A program made the position numbers and the translations under genes. Positions 52,993-61,696 of a DNA stretch of 64,000 nt are shown here, piece by piece. The notes under the pieces were generated by a model that was not told where the DNA came from, made no database searches, and worked only from the letters and a program-made list of their open reading frames with translations. Origin of the DNA: Actinomycetes bacterium. Its GTDB lineage: Bacteria; Actinomycetota; Acidimicrobiia; Acidimicrobiales; RAAP-2. The DNA is taken from contig JAJYYG010000007.1 in NCBI GenBank assembly GCA_021801235.1, positions 36,715 to 100,714 on the forward strand, given 5' to 3'. Position 1 is the first letter of the stretch. Each line of letters opens with the position of its first letter.

Positions 52993-55900
52993 ATGGTCTG
53001 GGGTATGGCCCAGAGACGCAGGAACATGCCCGAGCGGGACGTCACCCCGGTCATCGTGGTCGTGGGGGTGGTCGGCATCGGTGTGGCAGCGTGGTTCCGG
53101 CTCCCCGGGCTCCCCGTTCTCTGGGTGGCCCTGATCGTCGCTGCCTGGATGATCCAGGCCCCTCCGCTGACGGGCAAGAAGGACGCCAACGGGTACCCGT
53201 CGCCGGCCAATGCCGCCGAGGAGCGCAAGCTCTCCACCTACCGCTCCGCCAAGGAGCTCCAGACGTCCCTCATCCTCCCGATCCAGGACATGACCCCTTC
53301 GTGGCCCGTCCGGGCGGCCTGGTTGGCCGGGCTCTGGGCGGCGGCGGTCGGCTACCTGTTCCCGGTGATCGGCTCCAAGTCCATCCCCCGCTCCGACGGG
53401 AGGATCATCGACGCCGTGGCGGCCTTCGTCATGGTGGTGGCAGTCAGCGGGTCCAGGAGACGGGCACTGGGATCGGACAACCCGGGTGTCCGGCTGGACT
53501 CGTTGAAGGACACCTTCGACGAGCACCCGCTCGGGGTGGTGGTCGGCTCCATCTTCGGGTTCGGCCTCGGGTTCGGCGCCGGGGTGGTGGCCACCCTGGC
53601 CGCCTACCGCTACGGCCCCGGGTTCGGCCAGCCGGCCGCCCACTCCCATGTCCACCCGGGCCTCCCGATGTGGCACCCGCTGGTCTTGTGGCTCCTCTTC
53701 GGGCTGGGTGGGGCGTTCGCTCTCGTCGGCCCGCTCTGGAAGCAGGTCGCACTCGCCGACTGGCGGGTGGTCACCGATGCGAGGGAGCAGTGGAAGAGCC
53801 GATGGGAGAGCCTGAAGTACGACATCCCCCCAGTGCTGGTGAGCAGGAAGACGACGAACTACCAGTCGGCGGGCGGGCCGGCCGAGGTGGTGGTCGACAC
53901 GTTCGAGGCTCCCGCCCACCTGGGCGCCATCGAGTTCACGAAGCTGGAGAAGCGGCTCGACCCGATGGTCGGTGCCGGGATGAAGGTGGCGGTGCTCTCG
54001 GCGCCGGACACCGACGGAGTGAACCCGATCCCGGGGACCTGGAATGGGACGAGGTTCCAGGTGGTGGCGTGGCCGGCGCTCAGCCCGCCCGACCTCTCGG
54101 CACCGGGGGTCATGCCCGACGACGGGGCGAGGCGGCGCAGGTCGCAGGAGGCCGAGACCCAGGACGAGGCTGACTGTCGGCTGGCCGACCTGTGGATCCG
54201 ATCGGCACTCGCCTGGGTGGCTCACGGCATGGGGGTCTTCCCCGAGCCGGCCAACGTGTCGACGGAGGACATCCACGGTGGGGGCGTAGAGAGCGACGAC
54301 CTGATGGACAAGCTCCACCAGGCAGCCACCTCGTCGAGGGATGGCCGGGTGGTGGAGCTTGTCCGCCCCTCCTTTGTGAAGTCAGCCCTCGGCTCGCTCT
54401 GGAGTGCGATGAAGGTCCCCCCGGGCGGTCCGGAGGGCACGCTGGCAGCAGCCATCCGGGAGGAGGGCCAAGACGGTAGCCAGGCCCGCCCCATGCCCGA
54501 CGGCGGCTTCGACGACCAACCCGAGTCGTACGGGGAGCCGGAGCCGGGGATCGAGCCGGAACCGCAGAGCGGAGCCGTCTGGAAGACGGACTGGACGTAT
54601 CCGGTCAACTTGGGGGCCAAGTACCTCCGGGAGAACTCGACGGACGCCCTCGCTTCCACCGTGCTCGCCACGACCGTCATCGACCACCGCAGCGGGACGA
54701 TCTACTTCGGAGCGAGCGAAGACGGCGATAACGTCGACCCGGCGTACCGGGTGGTGGTCGCCAACCTCCTTCTGGAGGACCGATGGCGGGCGGTGTGGAC
54801 CAACACCTTGAAGCAGGGGGCGAACATCCCCAAGGTCCAGCCGAAGACGGTGGCGCAGGCAGAGCTCGCCAACCGGTCCGTCGTCCACCGCACCGCGTTT
54901 GCGGTCAACGAGGGGAACAACCCCCGGGAGTACAAGGGCGTCGAGGAGAACCTGGCCAGCGCGCTGAAGGGGGCGAAGTTCGTCGCCATCACCGGCTGGT
55001 ACGACGCCAACCAGGGCGGTCGACCCGGGGACCGCCATCCTCAGGCCCTCTGCGTCTACTGGTCCAACGACCCGGTCCCGTTGACGCCGAAGTGGCTGGT
55101 CCCCTCGGCGTCCCCCGCCAACCGGTGGGTCCTGTCGGGGATCGTCAACCAGGTGTTCGCCACCATCAAGCTGCCCCCACCGGAGGTGGTCGACACCCGC
55201 CCGCTCACCAATCTCGGCGCCGATGTTCACGCGTGGGAGGTGGCACTGCGCCTCTACGGCAACGTCACCACCGGACAGCTCCGGGGGCAGGGCCAGCGGA
55301 TCGCCGAGTCGTTGGCCGTTCCCTGGGTACGGGTGACCGACTCTGACGACGGCTGCCTGATGTACTTCGGCGGGGTGCTGGCCGACGAGGACCTGGCCAG
55401 GTCCTCCGATCGGGAGCTCATCACCTCGCTCGACTGGGAGCAGGCGTTCTTGGCGTCGGGCGTCGTCGGGTCGACCGGGCGGGTTCCCGTGCTGGCCGCG
55501 ACCGACGCCATGCCGGCGAACCGGGCCGTCATGGTCCTCGACTTCGTCCTCCCGCCGGGTCTCTCGGTGTCCGCTGTGCGCGCCGCCACCCCCAAGTTGC
55601 GGACCTCGACGGGGAACGCCTACGTGGAGGTGCTCGACTCGCCCAATGGCCCGACCCAGGTCCGCATCCGGGCGTGCAGGGAGAACCCCCTCCCCAACTC
55701 GGTCCCGTTCGACTTCGCAGTGGCGGACCAGGTGGATGGGTATGCGTTCGCCACCGGGGTGGACGGCGAGCCGGTCTCTTTCGTCCCGACCCGGGCGGTA
55801 CACGCGGCCATCATCGGTGGCACCGGATCGGGGAAGTCGACGACGGCCCGGTCGGTGCTCTACGGGGCGGCGATCAAGGGGTCGGACATCTACATCGTCG

Positions 55901-57030
55901 ACCCGAGCAAGGGGGCCGCCGACTTCCAGTTCATCCGGCCCTACGCCAAGGGGATCTTCACGACCGTCGCCGACTCCGCCGCCGCGCTGCGGGCCATCTA
56001 CCAACAGGTCGTGCAGCGCAAGGACGTCAACGCCGCGCATGGCGCCGGCTCGTACCTCGAACTGCCCGAGGCCATCCGACCTCCCCCGATCACGGTGATG
56101 ATCGACGAGTTCACCTCCCTCATCACCGCCGACAAGGTCGAACGCAGGGAGATCGACGACCCGGAGTTGGAGGCGGAGCGGCTGGCCCAACTGGCGGACG
56201 CCAACGATCGGCGGACCATCGGGGTGTACACGGGCAAGCTGGCCCGTGAGGCCCGCAGTGCTGGTGTGACGGTGCTGCTCGGGACCCAGAAGCTCATGGC
56301 CGCCTCCATGGAGGGTATCGCCGGCGGCGGGGACCTGAAGTCGAACCTCTCGCGCATCCTCTTGGGGAGCACGTCCCCGGGCGACCGGATGTCGGCGCTC
56401 CGGTCGTTCGACTCGGCCCCCGACATCGGGTCGCCCGTCCCCATCGGGAGGGGTATCTGGGAGTCGATCGAGTCGGTGGGCCAGGTGATCCAGGGGTGGT
56501 ACGCCACCTCTGAGCAGTTTGCCGAGGAGATCGCCCGGCGACTCCAGCCGCTCGCCGCCGACGAGGTGCTCGACCTCACCCCCTTCCTCAACCGCCGCGC
56601 AGACACGGGGATGGCGGTGCTGGATCCGGACGGCGAAGCGGCCGTCCAATCCCTGGCGCCGACCCGGCCGGACGCACCCGACGAGGTCGACCTCGGAGAG
56701 CTGGAGTTCAGCTTGGACGACCTGGACGACTTGGATCGTCCGGACGGCCTGGAAGCGGGACCTTTCGACTCGTCGGTCCCAGCCCCAGTGCCGGAGCTGC
56801 CCCCGCAGTCGGAGCAGGACCCGTGGGATGTCCCCGACCCGCCACCGGAAACCGAGATTGCCGGCGACTGGGCGCTCGACTGGGCTGTCCAGTCAGATCC
56901 CGTCCAGTCAGATCCCGTGTCGGCGATCGAGACCGACGACGACCCGTTCGCCGAGCCTCCCGCCTTCCGTCTGCCGGCCGCAGCAGCGAGGACGACGGCG
57001 TCGAAGCCCGACGACGACCCGTTCGCCTAA
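52993..57030 (+). CDS. Large FtsK/SpoIIIE-type conjugative DNA translocase with novel N-terminal region
   Basis: A 1345-residue protein. At least four to five membrane helices are seen in the first 260 residues (TPVIVVVGVVGIGVAAWF, VLWVALIVAAWMIQA, LGVVVGSIFGFGLGFGAG, LVLWLLFGLGGAFALVG). About 680 residues without a recognised domain follow. The FtsK motor has Walker A GGTGSGKSTTA at about residue 942 and Walker B ITVMIDEFTSL at about 1032. The carboxy end is acidic with a repeated QSDPV. Transfer proteins of typical AICEs (TraB) are 600-800 residues, so this is unusually large. It most likely pumps double-stranded element DNA during mating. Confidence 0.85.
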   Translation: MVWGMAQRRRNMPERDVTPVIVVVGVVGIGVAAWFRLPGLPVLWVALIVAAWMIQAPPLTGKKDANGYPSPANAAEERKLSTYRSAKELQTSLILPIQDMTPSWPVRAAWLAGLWAAAVGYLFPVIGSKSIPRSDGRIIDAVAAFVMVVAVSGSRRRALGSDNPGVRLDSLKDTFDEHPLGVVVGSIFGFGLGFGAGVVATLAAYRYGPGFGQPAAHSHVHPGLPMWHPLVLWLLFGLGGAFALVGPLWKQVALADWRVVTDAREQWKSRWESLKYDIPPVLVSRKTTNYQSAGGPAEVVVDTFEAPAHLGAIEFTKLEKRLDPMVGAGMKVAVLSAPDTDGVNPIPGTWNGTRFQVVAWPALSPPDLSAPGVMPDDGARRRRSQEAETQDEADCRLADLWIRSALAWVAHGMGVFPEPANVSTEDIHGGGVESDDLMDKLHQAATSSRDGRVVELVRPSFVKSALGSLWSAMKVPPGGPEGTLAAAIREEGQDGSQARPMPDGGFDDQPESYGEPEPGIEPEPQSGAVWKTDWTYPVNLGAKYLRENSTDALASTVLATTVIDHRSGTIYFGASEDGDNVDPAYRVVVANLLLEDRWRAVWTNTLKQGANIPKVQPKTVAQAELANRSVVHRTAFAVNEGNNPREYKGVEENLASALKGAKFVAITGWYDANQGGRPGDRHPQALCVYWSNDPVPLTPKWLVPSASPANRWVLSGIVNQVFATIKLPPPEVVDTRPLTNLGADVHAWEVALRLYGNVTTGQLRGQGQRIAESLAVPWVRVTDSDDGCLMYFGGVLADEDLARSSDRELITSLDWEQAFLASGVVGSTGRVPVLAATDAMPANRAVMVLDFVLPPGLSVSAVRAATPKLRTSTGNAYVEVLDSPNGPTQVRIRACRENPLPNSVPFDFAVADQVDGYAFATGVDGEPVSFVPTRAVHAAIIGGTGSGKSTTARSVLYGAAIKGSDIYIVDPSKGAADFQFIRPYAKGIFTTVADSAAALRAIYQQVVQRKDVNAAHGAGSYLELPEAIRPPPITVMIDEFTSLITADKVERREIDDPELEAERLAQLADANDRRTIGVYTGKLAREARSAGVTVLLGTQKLMAASMEGIAGGGDLKSNLSRILLGSTSPGDRMSALRSFDSAPDIGSPVPIGRGIWESIESVGQVIQGWYATSEQFAEEIARRLQPLAADEVLDLTPFLNRRADTGMAVLDPDGEAAVQSLAPTRPDAPDEVDLGELEFSLDDLDDLDRPDGLEAGPFDSSVPAPVPELPPQSEQDPWDVPDPPPETEIAGDWALDWAVQSDPVQSDPVSAIETDDDPFAEPPAFRLPAAAARTTASKPDDDPFA

Positions 57031-57327
57031 CTCCAATCAATCGCGGGAATCGCTGGAGGTGGTCCCTGCACATTGGGAGACCGTTCATCGGTACTTCGTT
57101 GTCCATGTTGGACTTGTGGTGACCGGTGGAACCCGTCACCACGGGGGTTGCTCTGGTAGTTTCCAGCTCGTAGGTGCCCTCTTCTGTCAGGAACCGGCTG
57201 GCATGCAACCCGGGTTCTCCCCGCCAAGACGGAACGTACGCGGACACGCGCCGATCAGGTCAAGCGGTCCCATAAGCGATTGGGGTGAGTAGTAGATCGA
57301 GAGAGAGACGGTAGAGAGGAATCGGTC

Positions 57328-58155
57328 ATGAAGAACGGAAACCTGAAGAGGAACATCGGACGGATCGCGGGAGCGGCGACGATCGTCGCTGGCATCGCAC
57401 TGATCACCGTGCCGTCGCCGACCGGTGCAGTCACCGCCACCGTCGCAGATTCGGCCCCGGCTCCTCGGCTCGCCACGCCGGGGGCCACTCCGGTCGAGCA
57501 GCTCATGGGAACCCAGACTATCCAGTACCTGAACCAGGAGCGGGCCGCCGTCGGCAGCCCTCCCCTCCAGGAGAACGAGTACCTGGACGCGATGGCCCAG
57601 GCGTACGTGAACTACGAGACCAACCTGAACAACCCGCCCGCAGGCGGCGACGGCAACAACCGCTGGGACGACCCCAGTGCTCAGTGGGAGTCGCAGTACA
57701 TCTCCACCCACCCGTGCACCGAAACGTACCCGACATGCCCGACGGCAGCACTCGTGAACGGCACCACTCCGGGAGGCCCTCCGACGTACCAAGGGGCGAC
57801 GACCAGTACACAATTCGGCGGGGACCTGTATACCGCAGGCGACATCGTCCTCGGGTACATGTCCTCCATCCCCCACCAGGAGAACGAGCTCACCGCTGCC
57901 TGGACGCTGGCCGGCTCAGGTACTGCATGCGTCTCCGGAACTCAGATGAACGTGATGGCCTTCAGCTACGACAGCATCAACAAGTTTCCGTCTGAGCTCT
58001 TCTACCCGCCCATCACGATGGCACAGGCCGAGGCGGTCATCCCGCCGAACTCCGCCACCGGCGCTAGCTGCGACGGAAGCGGCGCCCCGACTCCTCCGCC
58101 GAACCCTGGAGGGGTGCGAACAGTTGTCACACCTCCGATCCACACTGAGCGGTGA
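57328..58155 (+). CDS. Secreted CAP/SCP-like domain protein
   Basis: A 275-residue exported protein. The signal peptide covers residues 1-34 (RIAGAATIVAGIALITV, then TGAVTA). The mature part begins with a CAP-like helix MGTQTIQYLNQERAAVGSPPLQENEYLDAMAQAYVNY and later has a Cys pair in HPCTETYPTCP. The assignment is tentative, since other CAP motifs are weak. The ribosome site is GAGAGGA and the 297 bases before it hold no gene. The stop overlaps the IS607 transposase ATG, so the insertion may have replaced the original 3' end of this gene. A surface role in mating or host exclusion is a guess. Confidence 0.6.
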   Translation: MKNGNLKRNIGRIAGAATIVAGIALITVPSPTGAVTATVADSAPAPRLATPGATPVEQLMGTQTIQYLNQERAAVGSPPLQENEYLDAMAQAYVNYETNLNNPPAGGDGNNRWDDPSAQWESQYISTHPCTETYPTCPTAALVNGTTPGGPPTYQGATTSTQFGGDLYTAGDIVLGYMSSIPHQENELTAAWTLAGSGTACVSGTQMNVMAFSYDSINKFPSELFYPPITMAQAEAVIPPNSATGASCDGSGAPTPPPNPGGVRTVVTPPIHTER

Positions 58156-58742
58156 TGAACTTGGCTGAGTGGGCCGACTCCCAGAACATCCATCCCCAGA
58201 CCGCCTATCGGTGGTTCCGACAAGGCCGGCTGCCGGTCCCCGCACGGCGGGTGGGCGGGCTCATTCTGGTCGGGAGCCTGTCTGGCGCTGGCCCGCAACC
58301 TGACGGGACGACCGCCGTCTATGCCCGCGTTTCCTCGGCTGACCAGAAGGCCGACCTTGACGCCCAGGTAGCGAGAGTGACTGCTTGGGCCACCTCCAAT
58401 GGCTACTCGGTCAATCAGGTGGTGACCGAGGTCGGCTCTGCACTCAACGGGAGGCGGCGGAAGTTCCTGGGACTCCTTCGAGACCCCACGGTGACGACCA
58501 TCATCGTCGAACACCGGGACCGCTTCGCCAGGTTCGGGGCAGAGTACGTGGCCGGCGCCCTGGATGCCGGGAATCGCCGCATGGTGATAGTCGATGACGG
58601 AGAAGTCGACGACGACCTGGTGCGGGACATGACCGAGCTGATGACCTCGCTGTGCGCTCGCCTCTACGGCCGGCGTTCGGCCGCTCACCGGGCGGCCAAG
58701 GCTGTCGAAGTGGCCACGAGCGGCGGTGGTCACGATGGCTGA
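58155..58742 (+). CDS. tnpA: IS607-family serine recombinase transposase TnpA
   Basis: A 195-residue transposase. An amino-terminal MerR-like helix-turn-helix (EWADSQNIHPQTAYRWFRQGRL) is followed by the resolvase catalytic domain TAVYARVSSADQKADLDAQV, with the nucleophilic Ser, then the strand TTIIVEHRDRFARFGAEYV. The helix-turn-helix preceding the catalytic domain is the hallmark of IS607 as opposed to Tn3 resolvases. I use the ATG at 58155, overlapping the CAP gene stop. It appears intact, so the element may be active. Confidence 0.93.
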   Translation: MNLAEWADSQNIHPQTAYRWFRQGRLPVPARRVGGLILVGSLSGAGPQPDGTTAVYARVSSADQKADLDAQVARVTAWATSNGYSVNQVVTEVGSALNGRRRKFLGLLRDPTVTTIIVEHRDRFARFGAEYVAGALDAGNRRMVIVDDGEVDDDLVRDMTELMTSLCARLYGRRSAAHRAAKAVEVATSGGGHDG

Positions 58743-60204
58743 GGTGGCGGCGCTCAACGGAACAGCGGCCGAGGTGGCGAGCACGCCCAAGAAACGCTCC
58801 CCTGGGGGGAAGTTCGCCATCCCCGATGGATGGATCGCTCGGGGATTCATGTTCGAGGTCGCCTGGCCGGACGACCCCGAGGCCGCCTCCCGGGTCCGCT
58901 CGCACTTCGGTGGTCGCCGGTTCGCCTACAACTGGGCGCTCGGCCAGGTGAAGGCCGACATGGATGCGAAGAAGGTCGATCCCTCCCACACATCGGTGCC
59001 GTGGAACCTCTACGCCCTGCGCAAGCGCTTCAACGCCGAGAAGACGACCGTCGCCCCGTGGTGGGGTGAGAACTCGAAGGAGGCGTACTCCACGGGGATC
59101 GCCGACCTGTGTGTCGCCCTGAAGAACTGGTCTGACTCAAAATCCGGCAAGCGCAAGGGTAGAAAGGTCGGGTTCCCGAAGCTCCGGTCCCGCAGGAAAG
59201 ACCAGGCCAGGGTGCGTTTCACCACCGGGGTCATGCGGGTCGAGCCGGATCGGCGGACCATCACCTTGCCGGTGGTGGGTGCCCTCCGGTCGATGGAGAA
59301 CACCCGCCGCCTCGAACGCCTGGTCCACTCGGGTAAGGCCCGAGTCCTCAACGCCACCCTGAAAGAGAGATGGGGACGGCTGTTTGTCTCGTTCTCCTGT
59401 CTCGTCGAGGACCACCCACGCCCGGGTCCGACCAAGGATGGCCGTGCGGGGGTCGACCTCGGGCTACGGGTGCTCGCCACCATCGCCGACTCGAACGGCG
59501 ACATCACCGAAGTCGAGAACCCCGCTCCACTGCGGGCGACGCTCGTCGAGCGCCGTCGGGTGGGCCGCTCACAGATCAGGCGTATCCCCGGATCCCGAGG
59601 ACATGATGCGGCGAAAGCCAAGCTCGCATCCCTCGACCGGAGATGCGTCTCCCTGCGCAAGCAGGCATCCCACCAGCTCACCACGATGCTGGTGGACACC
59701 TACAGCGAGGTGGTCATCGAAGATCTCGACCTCGCTGCCATGAAAAAGAGCATGGGCCGGCGGGCATTCCGGCGGTCCGTGTCTGACGCTGCACTCGGCC
59801 AGATCAGGCCACAGCTCACCTACAAGATGGCGTGGAGAGGAACCACCCTGACGGTCGCCGACCGCTGGTTCTCCTCATCGAAGATCCATCACGCGTGTGG
59901 TTGTCGGTTGATCGAGCCGAAGAAGCTCGCCAAACAACTCGTCTGTGTGTTGACCGGCGAGTTGGTTGACCGAGACGCCAATGCAGCAAAAAACCTCCGC
60001 GACTGGCCGGACATTGCCAGTTGCAGCTCAGTTGGAGCTGCGGCCCCGAAGCCCAGCAGTCCCACCGGTAGCGGTGGGGGACTCGGCTCTGATGTCGGAC
60101 CATCCGGCACCGGAGGAGGGAGCGTAAGACCTTCGCAGTCTCGGAAGGCCGCCTCCGGTGAGGCCAGAACCCGCAAGGGAACCCCGAGAAGGGGTGTGGC
60201 ATGA
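58735..60204 (+). CDS. tnpB: TnpB RNA-guided nuclease of the IS607 element
   Basis: A 489-residue TnpB, the ancestor-type relative of Cas12 that cuts DNA with a guide RNA made from the element's right end. The RuvC residues are in AGVDLGLRVLATIAD (Asp), EVVIEDLDLAAM (Glu) and VDRDANAAKNL (Asp), so the triad is complete. The zinc-knuckle between the last two is degenerate: HHACGCR followed by VCVLTG, with too few Cys for the usual CxxC-x(n)-CxxC. About 65 Ser/Gly/Pro-rich residues follow the last motif, where the coding region overlaps the likely guide RNA. Start at the ATG 58735. Confidence 0.9.
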   Translation: MAEVAALNGTAAEVASTPKKRSPGGKFAIPDGWIARGFMFEVAWPDDPEAASRVRSHFGGRRFAYNWALGQVKADMDAKKVDPSHTSVPWNLYALRKRFNAEKTTVAPWWGENSKEAYSTGIADLCVALKNWSDSKSGKRKGRKVGFPKLRSRRKDQARVRFTTGVMRVEPDRRTITLPVVGALRSMENTRRLERLVHSGKARVLNATLKERWGRLFVSFSCLVEDHPRPGPTKDGRAGVDLGLRVLATIADSNGDITEVENPAPLRATLVERRRVGRSQIRRIPGSRGHDAAKAKLASLDRRCVSLRKQASHQLTTMLVDTYSEVVIEDLDLAAMKKSMGRRAFRRSVSDAALGQIRPQLTYKMAWRGTTLTVADRWFSSSKIHHACGCRLIEPKKLAKQLVCVLTGELVDRDANAAKNLRDWPDIASCSSVGAAAPKPSSPTGSGGGLGSDVGPSGTGGGSVRPSQSRKAASGEARTRKGTPRRGVA

Positions 60205-60215
60205 GTGACCGCTCA
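60040..60215 (+). ncRNA. Probable right-end guide (omega) RNA of the IS607 element
   Basis: In IS607/IS605 elements the guide RNA scaffold spans the 3' part of tnpB up to the right end. Here this stretch encodes only low-complexity protein and contains hairpins, including ACCCC-GAGAA-GGGGT at 60181-60195. Boundaries are approximate and the assignment rests on family knowledge. Confidence 0.4.
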
Positions 60216-61397
60216 CTATCGATCACTCGGCTGCAACGGTTCGATGATGGTTTCCATCATCGCCGACAAGGTCTGGGCGACCTGGGCCGGGGTGACCCCG
60301 AGAGACTCCACGCCTCGCTGGACGAGGGAGACGACGGTCTGGTGCCAGGCCAGCTCGTCCTTGGCCCGCTGCACTGCCGGCTTGGGCTCGACGGCCTCTC
60401 CGGCCCGGTACTCGGACCCGCACGCCTCGGTGGTCACGTCGACCCACCGGCGGACCAGCCCCCCGACGGCATGGCTCCCACCGACCTCCGGGTAGGAGGC
60501 GAGGAGCGCACTCCTCAGGGCCGAGCAGTGGGGCTGTACGGGCGGGGGTGAGGGGGTGAGGGCGGCGAGTGCGATGCGCTGGCTGGCGATCGCGGGGACC
60601 TCGGCGATCTCCGAGAGCTCTGCCAAGGACCATCCCTCGAACACCACTGCCAGGCCGCGGTAGCCATGGTCCATGTCCTCGATGGTGTCCATCACGTCGT
60701 CCTGGACCGCACACTCGTCCCCCTCCAACCGTGCGAGCAGGGCGACCCGGTTGGGGAGGTAGACGCACCGGCGGGGGGAGGACAGCCCATAGGTGCGGCA
60801 GAGCGTCCTGGCTGAGAGGTGGATCCGCTCGTTCGCGCGACGGTTGCTGGCGGTCTTGGCGTAGGCGGCGGCAGCGGAGAGGAACGACTCCGCCCTCTCC
60901 TCCCCCTGGGGTCCACTCCACTCGGAGTCGACGCACGAGGAGTCGACGATCTTCCGGTCGAACGGGTCGACGGGGATAGGCCGGGACTTGTGCCCTCGGC
61001 CGAGTTCCAGGACGTGGAAGCGGGCGAAGGGAGACCGGAGCAACTGGCGAGACCAGCCGGAAATGCTGGCCCCGTTGGCAATCCTCTGGACGTCGAGGTT
61101 GGGATTGGTGCCCGCGATCTTGTCGATGAGGAGGGCGCGCAGGTGCTCCTCGGCGTCGGCTTGGAGCTGCCGGTTCTCCGAGACGATCTCTCGACTGACG
61201 GAGGCCGGGATGTCCTCGGTCAATACGATCGAAGCGATCTTCCATCGGCCCTCTGCCTCGGTCAGCTCCCCCGCCAGCACTGCTTGGGCCACGACCCGGG
61301 CCGCCTCGTCGTTGGCGTCGCTGATCGGGCTGTGCCGGGCGGCTGGCCGAGTGGCTGAGCGAACAGTGGACCGGGTTCCTGCGGAGGTGCCGTTCAT
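60216..61397 (-). CDS. Unknown element-borne protein
   Basis: A 393-residue protein not recognised. It seems largely helical: DEAARVVAQAVLAGELTEAEG, SISGWSRQLLRSPFARFHVLELGRG, LSARTLCRTYGLSSPRRCVYLPNR, and a helix-turn-helix-like stretch WSLAELSEIAEVPAIASQR. This could indicate a regulator or replication protein, but no family match is claimed. The ATG at 61397 overlaps the stop of the upstream 73-codon gene by four bases. Its carboxy end runs into the right end of the IS607 copy, so the natural 3' end may have been replaced. Confidence 0.6.
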   Translation of the reverse strand: MNGTSAGTRSTVRSATRPAARHSPISDANDEAARVVAQAVLAGELTEAEGRWKIASIVLTEDIPASVSREIVSENRQLQADAEEHLRALLIDKIAGTNPNLDVQRIANGASISGWSRQLLRSPFARFHVLELGRGHKSRPIPVDPFDRKIVDSSCVDSEWSGPQGEERAESFLSAAAAYAKTASNRRANERIHLSARTLCRTYGLSSPRRCVYLPNRVALLARLEGDECAVQDDVMDTIEDMDHGYRGLAVVFEGWSLAELSEIAEVPAIASQRIALAALTPSPPPVQPHCSALRSALLASYPEVGGSHAVGGLVRRWVDVTTEACGSEYRAGEAVEPKPAVQRAKDELAWHQTVVSLVQRGVESLGVTPAQVAQTLSAMMETIIEPLQPSDR

Positions 61398-61615
61398 GCC
61401 CACCCTGTCGGGGGCGCCGGCGGTATCTGCAACGTCCGGCCGATGGCTGCGCAGATGGCGCACACGAACTCAGCGGGAGCCCGGCTCCCCTGTTGGTCGC
61501 GGTGGATCGACCACCGCTTCGCCCCGCACTCGCACCGCTGTGGCACGCAGGCCGACATCCTCGGACGGGGTGGTGCCGGGTGCTGCGGTTGCTGCGGTTG
61601 CCCCCTGTACTCCAT
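61394..61615 (-). CDS. Small zinc-ribbon protein
   Basis: A 73-residue protein with two cysteine pairs, CECG near the middle and CAIC near the end, spaced as in a zinc ribbon. Flanking regions are Pro-rich. The start may be the ATG at 61615 or the internal ATG at 61558, which lies just before the cysteine region. It is coupled to the downstream 393-residue gene by a four-base overlap. No family is known. Confidence 0.55.
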   Translation of the reverse strand: MEYRGQPQQPQHPAPPRPRMSACVPQRCECGAKRWSIHRDQQGSRAPAEFVCAICAAIGRTLQIPPAPPTGWA

Positions 61616-61649
61616 GCCCGGTCAGAGGGCGGCAGTTGTCTCGGATTCG

Positions 61650-61662
61650 AGAGAATTTCTCT
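61650..61662. promoter_or_regulatory. 13-bp palindrome upstream of the zinc-ribbon gene
   Basis: AGAGAA-T-TTCTCT is a perfect inverted repeat about 35 bases upstream of the minus-strand ATG at 61615, in the 81-base gap after the 327-residue gene. It is a candidate operator for the 73/393-residue pair. Confidence 0.35.
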
Positions 61663-61696
61663 GCTGGCAGTCGGTCAGGTTGCGTGGCGGCGAGCC

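Larger units (their letters stand above)
58090..60220 (+). mobile_element. IS607-family insertion sequence (tnpA-tnpB)
   Basis: A serine-recombinase transposase gene and a tnpB gene overlap by eight bases in the same direction, the defining content of IS607. These elements lack terminal inverted repeats, so ends are approximate. The left end probably lies inside the 3' part of the CAP-like gene, where GGAGGGGTG and CACACCTCC form a hairpin. The right end follows the hairpin downstream of tnpB, near the stop of the opposing gene. Confidence 0.8.

Noticed and set aside
54382-56649. 755-codon minus-strand ORF opposite the translocase gene
   Set aside because: Shadow of the FtsK-type gene, whose Walker motifs are clear on the plus strand.
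57121-57134. Possible self-target of spacer 1 in the element (ACCGGTGGAACC)
   Set aside because: Only 12 bases match, with no extension on either side; expected by chance in GC-rich DNA.
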